Shown here one piece after another: positions 1 to 7,232 of a stretch of 36,190 nt of DNA (positions are counted from its first letter, which is position 1; each line of letters opens with the position of its first letter). Source of the DNA: Desulfosarcina sp. (GTDB lineage: Bacteria > Desulfobacterota > Desulfobacteria > Desulfobacterales > Desulfosarcinaceae); contig JABZFO010000151.1 of assembly GCA_014237405.1 (NCBI GenBank), positions 1-36,190 of the forward strand. Direction: 5' to 3'. The notes under the pieces were generated by a model. That model ran no database searches. It had not been told where the DNA came from and saw nothing but the letters and a program-made list of their open reading frames with translations. Position numbers and translations under genes: made by a program.

Positions 1-824
1 TTCTTTTTGGCGACCAGATCGGCCGGCAGGGGAAGCGGGTTTCCGGTGGGGTATCCCCGCTCTTGGGCCAGATCATCCAGATGGCCGATGCGGCGGCGGT
101 TTTCCGGGTGTGAGGCGAAATAATGGCCGAAGCGGCCCGGGTCCCCGTCTTCTGGGATTTTGCTGAAAAAGGATGTGGCGTCTGCCACGTGTCCGTAATG
201 GCAGAAAAGCGTTTCCAGGGCAAACTCGTCGGCCTGGGTTTCCTGCTTGCGTGAAAAACTCAGTTCGGTGAGCACTATCCCCTGCCCGATCATGCTGTTG
301 ATGCTGTTGTCTGCCCCCAACAATGCGGTGGATGCGGTCATCAACACCAGCGCGCGCCCCAAGCCCCGAAGATGGTCCCGGTGGGCGTAATGCCCCAGTT
401 CGTGTGCAAGGACAAAGGCCAGTTCGTTCTCCGACGTCATTTCCGCAAGCAGTCCGGTAAACACCACCATGTGGCCACCAGGCAAGGCCGCCGCATTGAC
501 GGCATCGGACTGCTGGACATGGACGGTAATGGTATAGGGCAGCGGGGCGCACCGTTCCTGGAGGCGATCCACCAGGGCCTGGAGGGATCGGGTGGCGTCG
601 GCAACCTCATCCGTTTCCACAAGCCTCCCGATAAACACACCGCCCAGCTTTTTTTCCAGATCCATGGAGAGCCGGGGGGCAATCAGATCGACCGCCAGGC
701 CGAGGGCCAGGTAAACACCGACCACGATGGCCAGCAGGCTGCCGGCCAGCACGGCAAACTCTTTGAGCGGATGGGTGGGCGAGACGTTGACGTTGGTGCC
801 GGGCTGCCGGGCCGTAAATTTCAC
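1..824 (-). CDS. M48-family membrane zinc metalloprotease (3' end beyond window)
   Basis: Partial gene reading leftwards off the window edge. The start is a GTG at 822-824 with a GGAGGA Shine-Dalgarno lying inside the end of the upstream gene, whose TAG stop directly abuts it, so the two are probably translationally coupled. Residues 16-40 form one hydrophobic membrane segment. The zinc-binding HELGH motif is at residues 141-145, with E142 as the expected general base. An ETQAD motif at 195-199 supplies the likely third zinc ligand (E195), as in M48 peptidases of the HtpX/Oma1/BepA type. The family degrades membrane or envelope proteins; the substrate here is unknown. It is the third gene of an operon behind two YbjQ-domain proteins. 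Family assignment is firm; subfamily is not. Confidence 0.88.
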   Translation of the reverse strand, partial: MKFTARQPGTNVNVSPTHPLKEFAVLAGSLLAIVVGVYLALGLAVDLIAPRLSMDLEKKLGGVFIGRLVETDEVADATRSLQALVDRLQERCAPLPYTITVHVQQSDAVNAAALPGGHMVVFTGLLAEMTSENELAFVLAHELGHYAHRDHLRGLGRALVLMTASTALLGADNSINSMIGQGIVLTELSFSRKQETQADEFALETLFCHYGHVADATSFFSKIPEDGDPGRFGHYFASHPENRRRIGHLDDLAQERGYPTGNPLPLPADLVAKK

Positions 825-1274
825 CTATTCCTCCACGATCAGTGCCGTCCCGTAGGCCATGGCTTCCAAGCAGCCGATGTTTTTTCGTTTGGACTGTTTG
901 CCGATGGCTGCGGTTTCGATGCGTACGTTGACAATGACCGTAGCATCCCCGGCCATCTCTTTCATGCGCAGCAAGGCCTCCCGCCGCGCCCGGTCGAGGA
1001 GGCTTTCGTAGGATTTGATCTTCCCGCCGAAAACATTCCGAAGACTGGCCAGGATCCTTTTAAAATAGTCCACGGAAATCACGGCGCTGCCGTAGACCAG
1101 TTGGGCCGACCTGATTTTGTGCACGGGAATATCGACGGATTTCAAGGTGACGGCAGGCAGGTTGATCGTTGCACTTTCCCGCTCGGAAATAGAGCGATAG
1201 TGCCGCTTTTCCGCCCAGGTCCCTGCACCGTATCCCAACGCCAGTAGTGACAAAAAGATAATCAGATCAATCAT
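825..1274 (-). CDS. YbjQ-family (putative heavy-metal-binding) domain protein, membrane-anchored
   Basis: 149 residues. The ATG at 1272-1274 is chosen because AGGAG precedes it at good spacing and a longer reading would overlap the upstream gene. Residues 1-17 (starting MIDLIIFLSLL) form a short hydrophobic N-terminal anchor. Residues from about 45 to the end match the YbjQ_1 (formerly DUF74) fold: a central region around the FGGKIKSYESLL sequence, a helix rich in Arg and Glu, and a terminal AYGTALIVEE strand. YbjQ proteins form ring-like oligomers; metal binding was predicted from structure, and the physiological role is unknown. It lies 10 bp downstream of a second YbjQ protein and abuts the M48 protease. 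Confidence 0.82.
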   Translation of the reverse strand: MIDLIIFLSLLALGYGAGTWAEKRHYRSISERESATINLPAVTLKSVDIPVHKIRSAQLVYGSAVISVDYFKRILASLRNVFGGKIKSYESLLDRARREALLRMKEMAGDATVIVNVRIETAAIGKQSKRKNIGCLEAMAYGTALIVEE

Positions 1275-1284
1275 CGACAGTCTC

Positions 1285-1980
1285 CTATTCCACCCGGACG
1301 GCAGTCCCGTATGCGTATAGTTCCGCCGCGCCCTGGGCCACGGAAGAGGTGGAGAAACGGACGTTGACGATGGCATTGGCGCCCATCAGCCGCGCCTCTT
1401 CGATCATCCGTGCCATGGCCTGCTGCCGGGATTCCTGGAGCAGCTGCGTGTAGCCTTTGAGTTCCCCGCCCACCAGGTTTTTCAGGCTGGCCATGAAGTC
1501 ACGGCCGATGTGCTTGGCCCGGATGGTGCTGCCGGAAACCAGGCCGAAATGCTCCGCAACGGCTTTCCCGGGAACTGTTTCGATATTCGTGATTATCATT
1601 TTCCCTCCATCCGGTGTCGTGATATAGTGAGCCCTGACTTGAGAAACGGGCGGTTGAGGCGGCGGGGCGGACGATTGTGATTCGTTGGAAGCGTCGGCAA
1701 CCGGTACCGAATCGTCAGAAGGTGGCGACGGTGCCTGGGTTTCGGGACCACCGTCCTTGCGAATATCGCAGAATGCACCGGCGCCGGCAAACACCTGTTT
1801 GTACTTTTCGGCTGTCGCCAGGTCCGTGTTCTTGCGGACGGCTACGGGGCTGCCGGTGAACAATTTCGCAATCCCCTGGTCGTCGGTCTTCAGGGCCGAT
1901 TTCAATCGTTCCTTGACCATTGCCGCGTTTTTTCCGGGCATGACGCTGCCTTCAAAGACAACGGTGTACCGATCACTCAT
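1285..1980 (-). CDS. Two-domain protein: N-terminal small alpha/beta domain plus C-terminal YbjQ domain
   Basis: 231 residues. The ATG at 1978-1980 has AGGAG about ten bases upstream; a longer in-frame reading adds 35 residues without a ribosome site. Residues 1-70 (YTVVFEGSVMPGKN, then GIAKLFTGSPVAVRKN) resemble a small domain often found at the N-terminus of proteobacterial membrane proteins, where it precedes other modules; its function is unknown. A Pro/Ser/Gln-rich linker follows at about 75-110. The last 115 residues are a YbjQ domain, with LVGGELKGYTQLL and a terminal AYGTAVRVE strand paralogous to the next gene. No signal peptide is visible, so it is probably cytoplasmic. It is first in the operon with the second YbjQ protein and the M48 protease. 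Confidence 0.78.
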   Translation of the reverse strand: MSDRYTVVFEGSVMPGKNAAMVKERLKSALKTDDQGIAKLFTGSPVAVRKNTDLATAEKYKQVFAGAGAFCDIRKDGGPETQAPSPPSDDSVPVADASNESQSSAPPPQPPVSQVRAHYITTPDGGKMIITNIETVPGKAVAEHFGLVSGSTIRAKHIGRDFMASLKNLVGGELKGYTQLLQESRQQAMARMIEEARLMGANAIVNVRFSTSSVAQGAAELYAYGTAVRVE

Positions 1981-2275
1981 GGTGGCATTTCTCCTCGTCA
2001 GATAAATGATGGTTGACAGCCGAAGGTAAGGACCTCGGAAATAATTAAATCCACTTGGGGAAAAATCGATTTTGTTATACGTCATTGATAGTTATCGGAC
2101 AACCCTCGATGAAACATGAGAGAAAAAACGATCAATGCAATGGTGATGCACTGGATGCTGTGTGTCCTGGTCTTGTGGCTGGCATCCCGGATGACCCCAC
2201 TTTGGGGCAGCTGTTGAAACACTACGAACAGGTCAACGATGAAGAACACTATAATATGCTCCGGAGTTGCCATTC
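1981..2275. other. Divergent intergenic region with a doubtful 33-codon membrane-peptide ORF
   Basis: This stretch separates the leftward YbjQ operon from plsC and should hold both promoters. I could not define a convincing -35/-10 pair. A short plus-strand ORF at 2116-2217 (starting MREKTINAM) would encode 33 residues with a hydrophobic, Trp-containing stretch. It has no clear Shine-Dalgarno site, so I do not call it a gene. Confidence 0.3.
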
Positions 2276-3013
2276 ATGCTAAACCGAATCATTGCCGCTC
2301 TTTTTCTTATTTTTTTTGGACTGACCTCAGTCCTTTTTTACATTGTTGCACTGGTGATATGGGTGCTGACCGTGCTGGTGGACCGACGGCTGATCGTTCT
2401 GCATCTGTTCACCTCATTCTGGGCGTCCCTCTATCTGTGGACCATGCCCGCCTGGTCCGTTCACGTTGACGGCCGGCGGAAGGACGCCTGGAAGCGTAAC
2501 TATGTGATTGTTTCCAACCACCAGTCGCAGTTGGACATTCTGGTGGCTTTTCGCCTGTTCATTCCGTTCAAATGGGTATCCAAAATCGAAGTGTTCAAAC
2601 TGCCTTTCCTCGGCTGGAACATGCGGCTGAACCGGTACATCAAACTCAAGCGGGGGGACAAAGCGGGTATCGCGCAGATGTTTGCCGACTGTGAGAAAGC
2701 GCTTTCACAGGGCAATTCCATCTTCATCTTCCCCGAGGGCACACGGTCGAAAACCGGGGAGTTGAAGCCATTTAAACCGGGGGCGTTCATTCTTGCGAAA
2801 AAGATGGGGGTCCCCATCCTGCCGGTGGTGATCAGCGGCACCAATGCCGCCCTGCCCAAACATAGCCTCAATTTTCACGGCAGGCAGCATATACGCATTC
2901 GCATGCTGGACCCCCTTGCACCGGAACGGTTCGACGGCTTGTCGGTGGAGGCGTTGTCGAACAAGGTTCACGCCGTCATTTCAGATGAGTTGGAGAAGAT
3001 GGCACCGGCCTGA
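2276..3013 (+). CDS. plsC: 1-acyl-sn-glycerol-3-phosphate acyltransferase
   Basis: 245 residues. It transfers an acyl group to lysophosphatidic acid to form phosphatidic acid at the inner membrane. The ATG at 2276 has GGAG nine bases upstream; an in-frame TTG at 2267 directly touches that site and is less likely. Hydrophobic membrane segments lie at about 4-34 and 40-57. The catalytic NHx4D motif is at 81-87 (H82, D87) and the phosphate-binding FPEGTR motif at 152-157. An LPVVISGTN strand follows, as in AGPAT-type LPLAT enzymes. Length matches the family. It is monocistronic as far as can be seen. Other acyl acceptors, such as ornithine lipids, are possible within this superfamily. Confidence 0.9.
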   Translation: MLNRIIAALFLIFFGLTSVLFYIVALVIWVLTVLVDRRLIVLHLFTSFWASLYLWTMPAWSVHVDGRRKDAWKRNYVIVSNHQSQLDILVAFRLFIPFKWVSKIEVFKLPFLGWNMRLNRYIKLKRGDKAGIAQMFADCEKALSQGNSIFIFPEGTRSKTGELKPFKPGAFILAKKMGVPILPVVISGTNAALPKHSLNFHGRQHIRIRMLDPLAPERFDGLSVEALSNKVHAVISDELEKMAPA

Positions 3014-3027
3014 GGAGCCGGTTTGGT

Positions 3028-3222
3028 CTATTGGGGGCGGACGGTGGCAAGGACCATGGCACGCACCGATCCAGGGTAGCCTTCAACGGTTTTACCGGGA
3101 TCTTCCGGGTCAAGAAAGTCCGCCAGGCTCTCCGTGTCGATCCAGTCTGTTTTGCGCTTTCCCGCCAGCGACCCCCGGCGGCCCCATGGCCACCGTGGCA
3201 GTTTTCTACTTGCTAAAAGCAA
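3028..3222 (-). CDS. Doubtful small hypothetical protein, convergent with plsC
   Basis: 64 codons, starting at a TTG (3220-3222) with no good ribosome site, ending 15 bp from the plsC stop. The C-terminal two thirds have codon use like neighbouring genes and a plausible acidic sequence ([19 protein letters not shown]), which is why it is listed. I recognise no family. It could be a genuine small protein, the remnant of a longer gene, or non-coding. The rest of 3014-3315 holds only a small hairpin (CTTGC-TAAAA-GCAAG, 3209-3223) and the promoter region of the next gene. Confidence 0.3.
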   Translation of the reverse strand: MLLASRKLPRWPWGRRGSLAGKRKTDWIDTESLADFLDPEDPGKTVEGYPGSVRAMVLATVRPQ

Positions 3223-3315
3223 GAAAAGACTTTACAAATCCGCAAGTTGTGCCGATACCACCGTAAACGGGACGAGGGTGAAAGAGATCTCGTTCCCTTT
3301 GACGGCAAAGAACCC

Positions 3316-3915
3316 ATGCGCAAATCAATTCGACCATATCTGATCTGGAGGCACGGCACATGGATCGCCGTCTGGCTGATTCTGTTACTGGCGCTGCCGG
3401 CTGCTGCCGATATCTATATTTATATCGACAGCGACGGTGTTATGCACTTCACCAATGTCCCCACCTCCAGCGACTACCAGCTCTATATCAATGAGCGCCC
3501 CAAACGCCAGGGAACCAAGATGGACGCCAACCGGTTCGACCGCTACATCGACGAGGCCGCCACGCTTCACGGGGTGGACTTTCCCCTGATCAAAGCCGTG
3601 ATCCGCGCCGAATCGGCCTTTGATCCCAAGGCTGTGTCCAAAAAGGGAGCGCTGGGGCTCATGCAGATTATGCCGAAGAACCTGGAGGCCTTCCGGGTTT
3701 ACGACCCGTTTGACCCCTGGCAGAACATCATGGGCGGCGCCCGGTATCTGAAGGCCCTGCTTCAGCGGTTTGACGGACAGGTGCCGCTGGCCCTGGCAGC
3801 TTACAATGCCGGCCCTCGGGCAGTGGATACCCACCGGGGCATTCCGCCCATCCCGGAAACCGAGGCGTACGTTATAAAAGTGATGAAATTCTTCGACCTG
3901 TACAAGAATGGGTGA
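3316..3915 (+). CDS. Exported lytic transglycosylase with DUF4124-like N-terminus and SLT domain
   Basis: 199 residues. It cleaves the beta-1,4 MurNAc-GlcNAc bond of peptidoglycan in the periplasm. Residues 1-31 are a signal peptide ending ALPAAA, so the mature protein starts near DIYIYI. Residues 32-60 look like a DUF4124 strand-rich segment (IYIYIDSDGVMHFTN). Residues 70-199 are a family 1 SLT domain with catalytic E99 in IRAESAFDP, then GALGLMQIMP (111-120) and AAYNAGP (161-167). The ATG at 3316 is the only sensible methionine before the signal peptide, although its ribosome site is weak. It resembles the small transglycosylases common in Deltaproteobacteria. A DUF4124-like segment also starts the protease at 23996. 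Confidence 0.87.
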   Translation: MRKSIRPYLIWRHGTWIAVWLILLLALPAAADIYIYIDSDGVMHFTNVPTSSDYQLYINERPKRQGTKMDANRFDRYIDEAATLHGVDFPLIKAVIRAESAFDPKAVSKKGALGLMQIMPKNLEAFRVYDPFDPWQNIMGGARYLKALLQRFDGQVPLALAAYNAGPRAVDTHRGIPPIPETEAYVIKVMKFFDLYKNG

Positions 3916-3969
3916 AGACGGTGCACTGCGACGTAGTCGGTAGTCGAGTCAGATGATGCGCTGTCTGCA

Positions 3970-4116
3970 TAGTACCCGTTCAGAAATGGTAGATTTTGGT
4001 TCAGGCCAAGGCCGCAGCGACGTTGAGACCGCAGGCGTAGCAGCGCTACGTCGAGGATCTCAAGGGCGGGAGAACGCCGGCCTGGGCCGAAAGATGCCAT
4101 TTCTGTATGGGTACTA
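3970..4116. repeat. Dispersed palindromic (MITE-like) repeat, full copy 1
   Basis: The element has terminal inverted repeats TAGTACCCGTTCAGAAATGG (left) and the complement of TAGTACCCATACAGAAATGG (right), 18 of 20 matching. Pairing continues inward imperfectly for about 40 bases, so the whole element can fold into one long hairpin. The centre is a perfect small hairpin CGTAGC-AGC-GCTACG between the flanks CCGCAGG and TCGAGGAT. The same ends and flanks recur at 9419-9563, and an arm recurs at 17322-17356. It fills the gap between two convergent genes and ends 1 bp before the DUF2065 stop codon. No transposase is encoded. Annotators may wrongly call ORFs through it. Confidence 0.8.
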
Positions 4117-4117
4117 C

Positions 4118-4303
4118 CTATCGCCGCCCAAGATACACCAGAAACAACCCTGCAACCATCATCACCAACCCGAAACGACGAAGGGATTGCGGTGCCATTT
4201 CCATGATTTTTGCCATCCACCCCTTCATCTGATCCGGTGCCGCAAAATAGGGAGCCCCTTCGATGATCATCACCATGCCGATAACGCAGAGAAAATAATC
4301 CAT
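4118..4303 (-). CDS. DUF2065 family small inner-membrane protein (YjeT-like)
   Basis: 61 residues, starting MDYFLCVIGMVMIIEG. Two hydrophobic helices (about 3-20 and 43-58) are separated by a short polar loop containing a PYFAAPDQMKGW sequence, which is the conserved pattern of DUF2065/YjeT. The family has no known biochemical role; in gamma-proteobacteria it often sits near hflKC or purA. The ATG at 4301-4303 begins the conserved part; an upstream extension reads through unlikely sequence. It lies 70 bp downstream of the NarL-type regulator on the same strand and may be the last gene of that operon. The palindromic repeat begins 1 bp past its stop. Confidence 0.78.
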   Translation of the reverse strand: MDYFLCVIGMVMIIEGAPYFAAPDQMKGWMAKIMEMAPQSLRRFGLVMMVAGLFLVYLGRR

Positions 4304-4373
4304 TTTTATCCAATGGTTCGGTTTTACATGTCTGAAAACCAAGCTGGTTTCAACGGTGGTATTGCCTGAATGG

Positions 4374-5054
4374 TCAAGGGGATGGGGACTCTGTGGGAAT
4401 CTCGCCGGTTTTCTCCCAGTGAACGGCATGGCGTACCAATTCGTTGGCGTGCTTCAGGTTGAGCTTTTCTTTGATCCGTTCTCGGTAGGTGCCAATGGTC
4501 TTGATGCTTAGGTGCAGATTGGAGGCGATTTCGCGGGTGGTTAACCCTCTTCCAATCATTCGGAATACCTCTAACTCCCGATTCGTCAGCCGGTCCATGG
4601 GGGATCGGCTGCTTCCGGCAGGACTGTCGGCCAGGTTGAAGAGGATCCGATCCTTGACCTTTTCGTTAAGATAGATCTTGCCTGAAAGTACCTGGCGGAT
4701 GGCCGTGACCACCGACTCCATGGCCTCCTGTTTCATGATGTACCCCCGGGCACCGGCGTGAAGGGCCCGCTCGGCGTAGAGGAACTGGTCGTGCATGGAG
4801 AGGATCAGTACGGGAATCTTTTTGTTCCGGCGGTTCACCTCTTTGGTCAGGTCGATACCGTCGCTGTTCTCCAGGGTGATGTCGGCAATGATCAGGTCTG
4901 GATTCAGGCGTTCGATGGCTTTCCATGCATCGGAGACATTGGTGGCTTCGCCGCACACCGCCATGTCCGACTCCTGGTTGATCAGCTCACTCAGGCCCCA
5001 TCGGAAAATGGGATGGTCCTCGACGATGAGTATCTTTTTCTTGTTGTCTGTCAT
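4374..5054 (-). CDS. NarL/FixJ-type response regulator (receiver plus LuxR HTH)
   Basis: 226 residues. The receiver domain spans about 7-125, with acidic pocket E12/D13, phospho-acceptor D58 in LIIADITL, and the conserved switch Ser and Lys in ILSMHD and YIMKQE. A LuxR-type helix-turn-helix lies at about 152-210, with the signature LTNRELEVFRMIGRGLTTRE. It is a DNA-binding transcription factor, almost certainly phosphorylated by the kinase encoded immediately upstream. The kinase stop and this ATG are separated by only three bases (TGA-CCC-ATG) and no Shine-Dalgarno site is visible, so translation probably depends on re-initiation. Its targets are unknown. Confidence 0.92.
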   Translation of the reverse strand: MTDNKKKILIVEDHPIFRWGLSELINQESDMAVCGEATNVSDAWKAIERLNPDLIIADITLENSDGIDLTKEVNRRNKKIPVLILSMHDQFLYAERALHAGARGYIMKQEAMESVVTAIRQVLSGKIYLNEKVKDRILFNLADSPAGSSRSPMDRLTNRELEVFRMIGRGLTTREIASNLHLSIKTIGTYRERIKEKLNLKHANELVRHAVHWEKTGEIPTESPSP

Positions 5055-5057
5055 GGG

Positions 5058-7190
5058 TCAACGGGCATGGATCATATTGGCACGAAAGCCCATGATGCGC
5101 AAGCCCATCCCATCGGTTTTCAGGTCGGCCGGAATACCTTTGCCGTTGTCGTGAATGCAGAGCGTTATGCGGTCTCCGTCAACGTCCTGGGTGATGGTGA
5201 TGGCCGTGGCCTGTGCGTGGCGCACCGCATTGTGAACCGCCTCCTGAACGATATGGAACAGGTGGGTGGCCACCAGGTTGTCTCTGATGAGCACCGGCGC
5301 CTGGCAAAGGAACCGGCAGGCCACCCCGAATACCGATTCGGTATTGGCGGCCAGCTCCCGAAGTGACGACTCCAGACCGTGATCCACCAGGTAGACCGGG
5401 CACAATCCCCGCGCCAGCCGGCGGGTCTTGGTAATAGCGTCCTTGACCAGCCCGGTTACCTTTTCCGCAAGCTCCGCCTCTTCCGGCGCTTTTTCCGAAA
5501 GCTTGCGCACCAGCACCTTGCCCAGCCCCTCCACTCCGATGAGATGGGGGCAGAGGTCGTCGTGGAGATCCTGACCGATCTTCTGGCGTTCCCGGTCGCC
5601 GATGTCCATCACCTGCTTTTCCAGCCGCTTGAGGTCCGACACGTTCCGGTGAATGACCACGCTGCCCACCTGGTGCCCCTCAGGATTCCGATAGACGGCC
5701 CCTCGAATACTCACATCGATGATATGCCCGCTCCTGGTCAGCCGGCGGGTCTCCACGCTGGACAGGGGGTTTCCCGATGTAATGGTATTGAGCCCTTTCC
5801 GGGTCTCTTCCCAGTTCTCTTTGGGTACGAAATGGTCCAGCTTCCTGCCAATGCACTCCTCGGCAGTCCAGCCGTAAACATCGCTAAAGGCCGGGTTCAG
5901 ATAGGTGACCTTCCCCTCCATATCGTAAACCACCATCGCGTCGGGCATGGCCTCGATCACCGACCGGTAGCGGTTCTCACTGAACCGCAGGGCCACTTCC
6001 ACCTCCTTGCGCTCCTTGACCTCGGCCTCCAGGTTTCGGCTGTAATCCTCCAGCCGCGCCATGAACGAGTTGAAATACCCGGCCAGGCGCCCCACCTCAT
6101 CCTCAGAGTGCCTGTCCATCCGCACCGACAGGTCTCCCTTGGCCCCCTGTTCCAGCCGCTTGACCAGTTCGGCCAGCGGATTGGTGATGGAGGCGCTGAT
6201 CAGCGCGGTGATGGGCATCACCAGGAGGATGCAGCCCAGCACGGTGAAGATGATCACATTGCTCACCTTGTTCAGCGGGGCGTAGAACTCATCCAGGTAG
6301 CTGGAAGAGGCCACGATCCATTCGTATTCAGGAAGGTAGTTGAACAGCACCAGCATGTCGCGCATGCGGCTTTCCCCCGGGCTCTGCCATGGGTAGACGA
6401 TTTTGCCGCTTTCCTCTTTTAGTATGGTTTCCAGCAGATGTCTGGGAAAGGCCTTTTCATCAATGACATTCACACCCTGCAGGCTGGGATGGATGATCAC
6501 GTTTCCCTTTTTGTCGGTGACGAAAGCGTATCCACTTTCACTGAATTGATGTGACAGAAAGCTGTCCCGAAAATCGTCAATACTCACCAGGGCGCGGAAC
6601 TCCTTGCGGTAGGAGGAGACGGCGATGATCCAGTCCCAGGGTTTGAAATAGGCCATGTACATAGCTTTGGGGCGGGCTTCGGCCTCACCGGGATTCTTCC
6701 AGTTGTATTCGATATACCCATGCCGCTTTTCCCGCATCTGCTGGACGAAGCCGTAGCGATTGATGTCCTGATCGATCCACTCAGCTTCCGGGTGAACCAC
6801 CATCACGCCGCCGCTGGAGACACAGGCAATGTAGCCCGTGGTGCCGATGCGCTGGCTCAGCAAGAGGGATTCGGCCAGCCGTCTGGCCTGCACTTCGGTG
6901 AATTCACGCTTCTGATACAGGGAATAAAGGTGGGTCACCATCTCCAGGTTTTTTTCGGCTACGGCCCGCAGATGGTTTTTAATGGACACCGACACCGAGG
7001 TCCGGACCATGTTCAGCATGGCATCGGTGGAATTTTTCAGCTCGCTTTCGATGTTGGCCTCGATGGTATTTCTCACGATGGAGTAGATGACCATGGACCC
7101 CAGTGCGATGATCACGCAAAAGACGGTTAGGTAACTGAAGAGCAGTTTGTACCGGACGCGAAGGTTTTTGAAAAATCCGACAAGGCTCAT
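5058..7190 (-). CDS. Membrane sensor histidine kinase: periplasmic Cache domain, HAMP, PAS, HisKA_3, shortened HATPase
   Basis: 710 residues. TM1 is at about 16-38 and TM2 at about 331-352. The roughly 290-residue region between them holds two Cache-like modules, each ending with a WIIAVSSY/WIVASSSY-type strand, suggesting a periplasmic small-molecule ligand. HAMP (about 353-405), a PAS domain (about 415-530) and HisKA_3 follow, with phospho-acceptor H543 in QDLHDDLCPHL. The ATPase part shows an N box (HIVQEAVHNAVRHA), DNGKGIP and GMGLRIMGFRANMI, but the protein stops three residues later. Related kinases continue for about 30 more residues (a GGxLxIxSxxxxGT-type strand pair). AAGG precedes the ATG at 7190. 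It pairs with the downstream NarL-type regulator. Confidence 0.9.
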   Translation of the reverse strand: MSLVGFFKNLRVRYKLLFSYLTVFCVIIALGSMVIYSIVRNTIEANIESELKNSTDAMLNMVRTSVSVSIKNHLRAVAEKNLEMVTHLYSLYQKREFTEVQARRLAESLLLSQRIGTTGYIACVSSGGVMVVHPEAEWIDQDINRYGFVQQMREKRHGYIEYNWKNPGEAEARPKAMYMAYFKPWDWIIAVSSYRKEFRALVSIDDFRDSFLSHQFSESGYAFVTDKKGNVIIHPSLQGVNVIDEKAFPRHLLETILKEESGKIVYPWQSPGESRMRDMLVLFNYLPEYEWIVASSSYLDEFYAPLNKVSNVIIFTVLGCILLVMPITALISASITNPLAELVKRLEQGAKGDLSVRMDRHSEDEVGRLAGYFNSFMARLEDYSRNLEAEVKERKEVEVALRFSENRYRSVIEAMPDAMVVYDMEGKVTYLNPAFSDVYGWTAEECIGRKLDHFVPKENWEETRKGLNTITSGNPLSSVETRRLTRSGHIIDVSIRGAVYRNPEGHQVGSVVIHRNVSDLKRLEKQVMDIGDRERQKIGQDLHDDLCPHLIGVEGLGKVLVRKLSEKAPEEAELAEKVTGLVKDAITKTRRLARGLCPVYLVDHGLESSLRELAANTESVFGVACRFLCQAPVLIRDNLVATHLFHIVQEAVHNAVRHAQATAITITQDVDGDRITLCIHDNGKGIPADLKTDGMGLRIMGFRANMIHAR

Positions 7191-7232
7191 GATTGATGCC
7201 TTTCATCGAAACCGGCAATCACCGGCGGTTGT

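Noticed and set aside
2116..2217. 33-residue hydrophobic peptide before plsC
   Set aside because: No Shine-Dalgarno site and only chance-level support; recorded as part of the intergenic region.
3225..3315. Possible cyclic-di-GMP riboswitch upstream of the transglycosylase
   Set aside because: The leader shows GAAA-like and GC-rich pieces, but the GEMM core signature and helices are not present.
3953..4369. Plus-strand ORF of 138 codons between the transglycosylase and the regulator
   Set aside because: It runs through repeat copy 1 and antisense to the DUF2065 gene; no family features.
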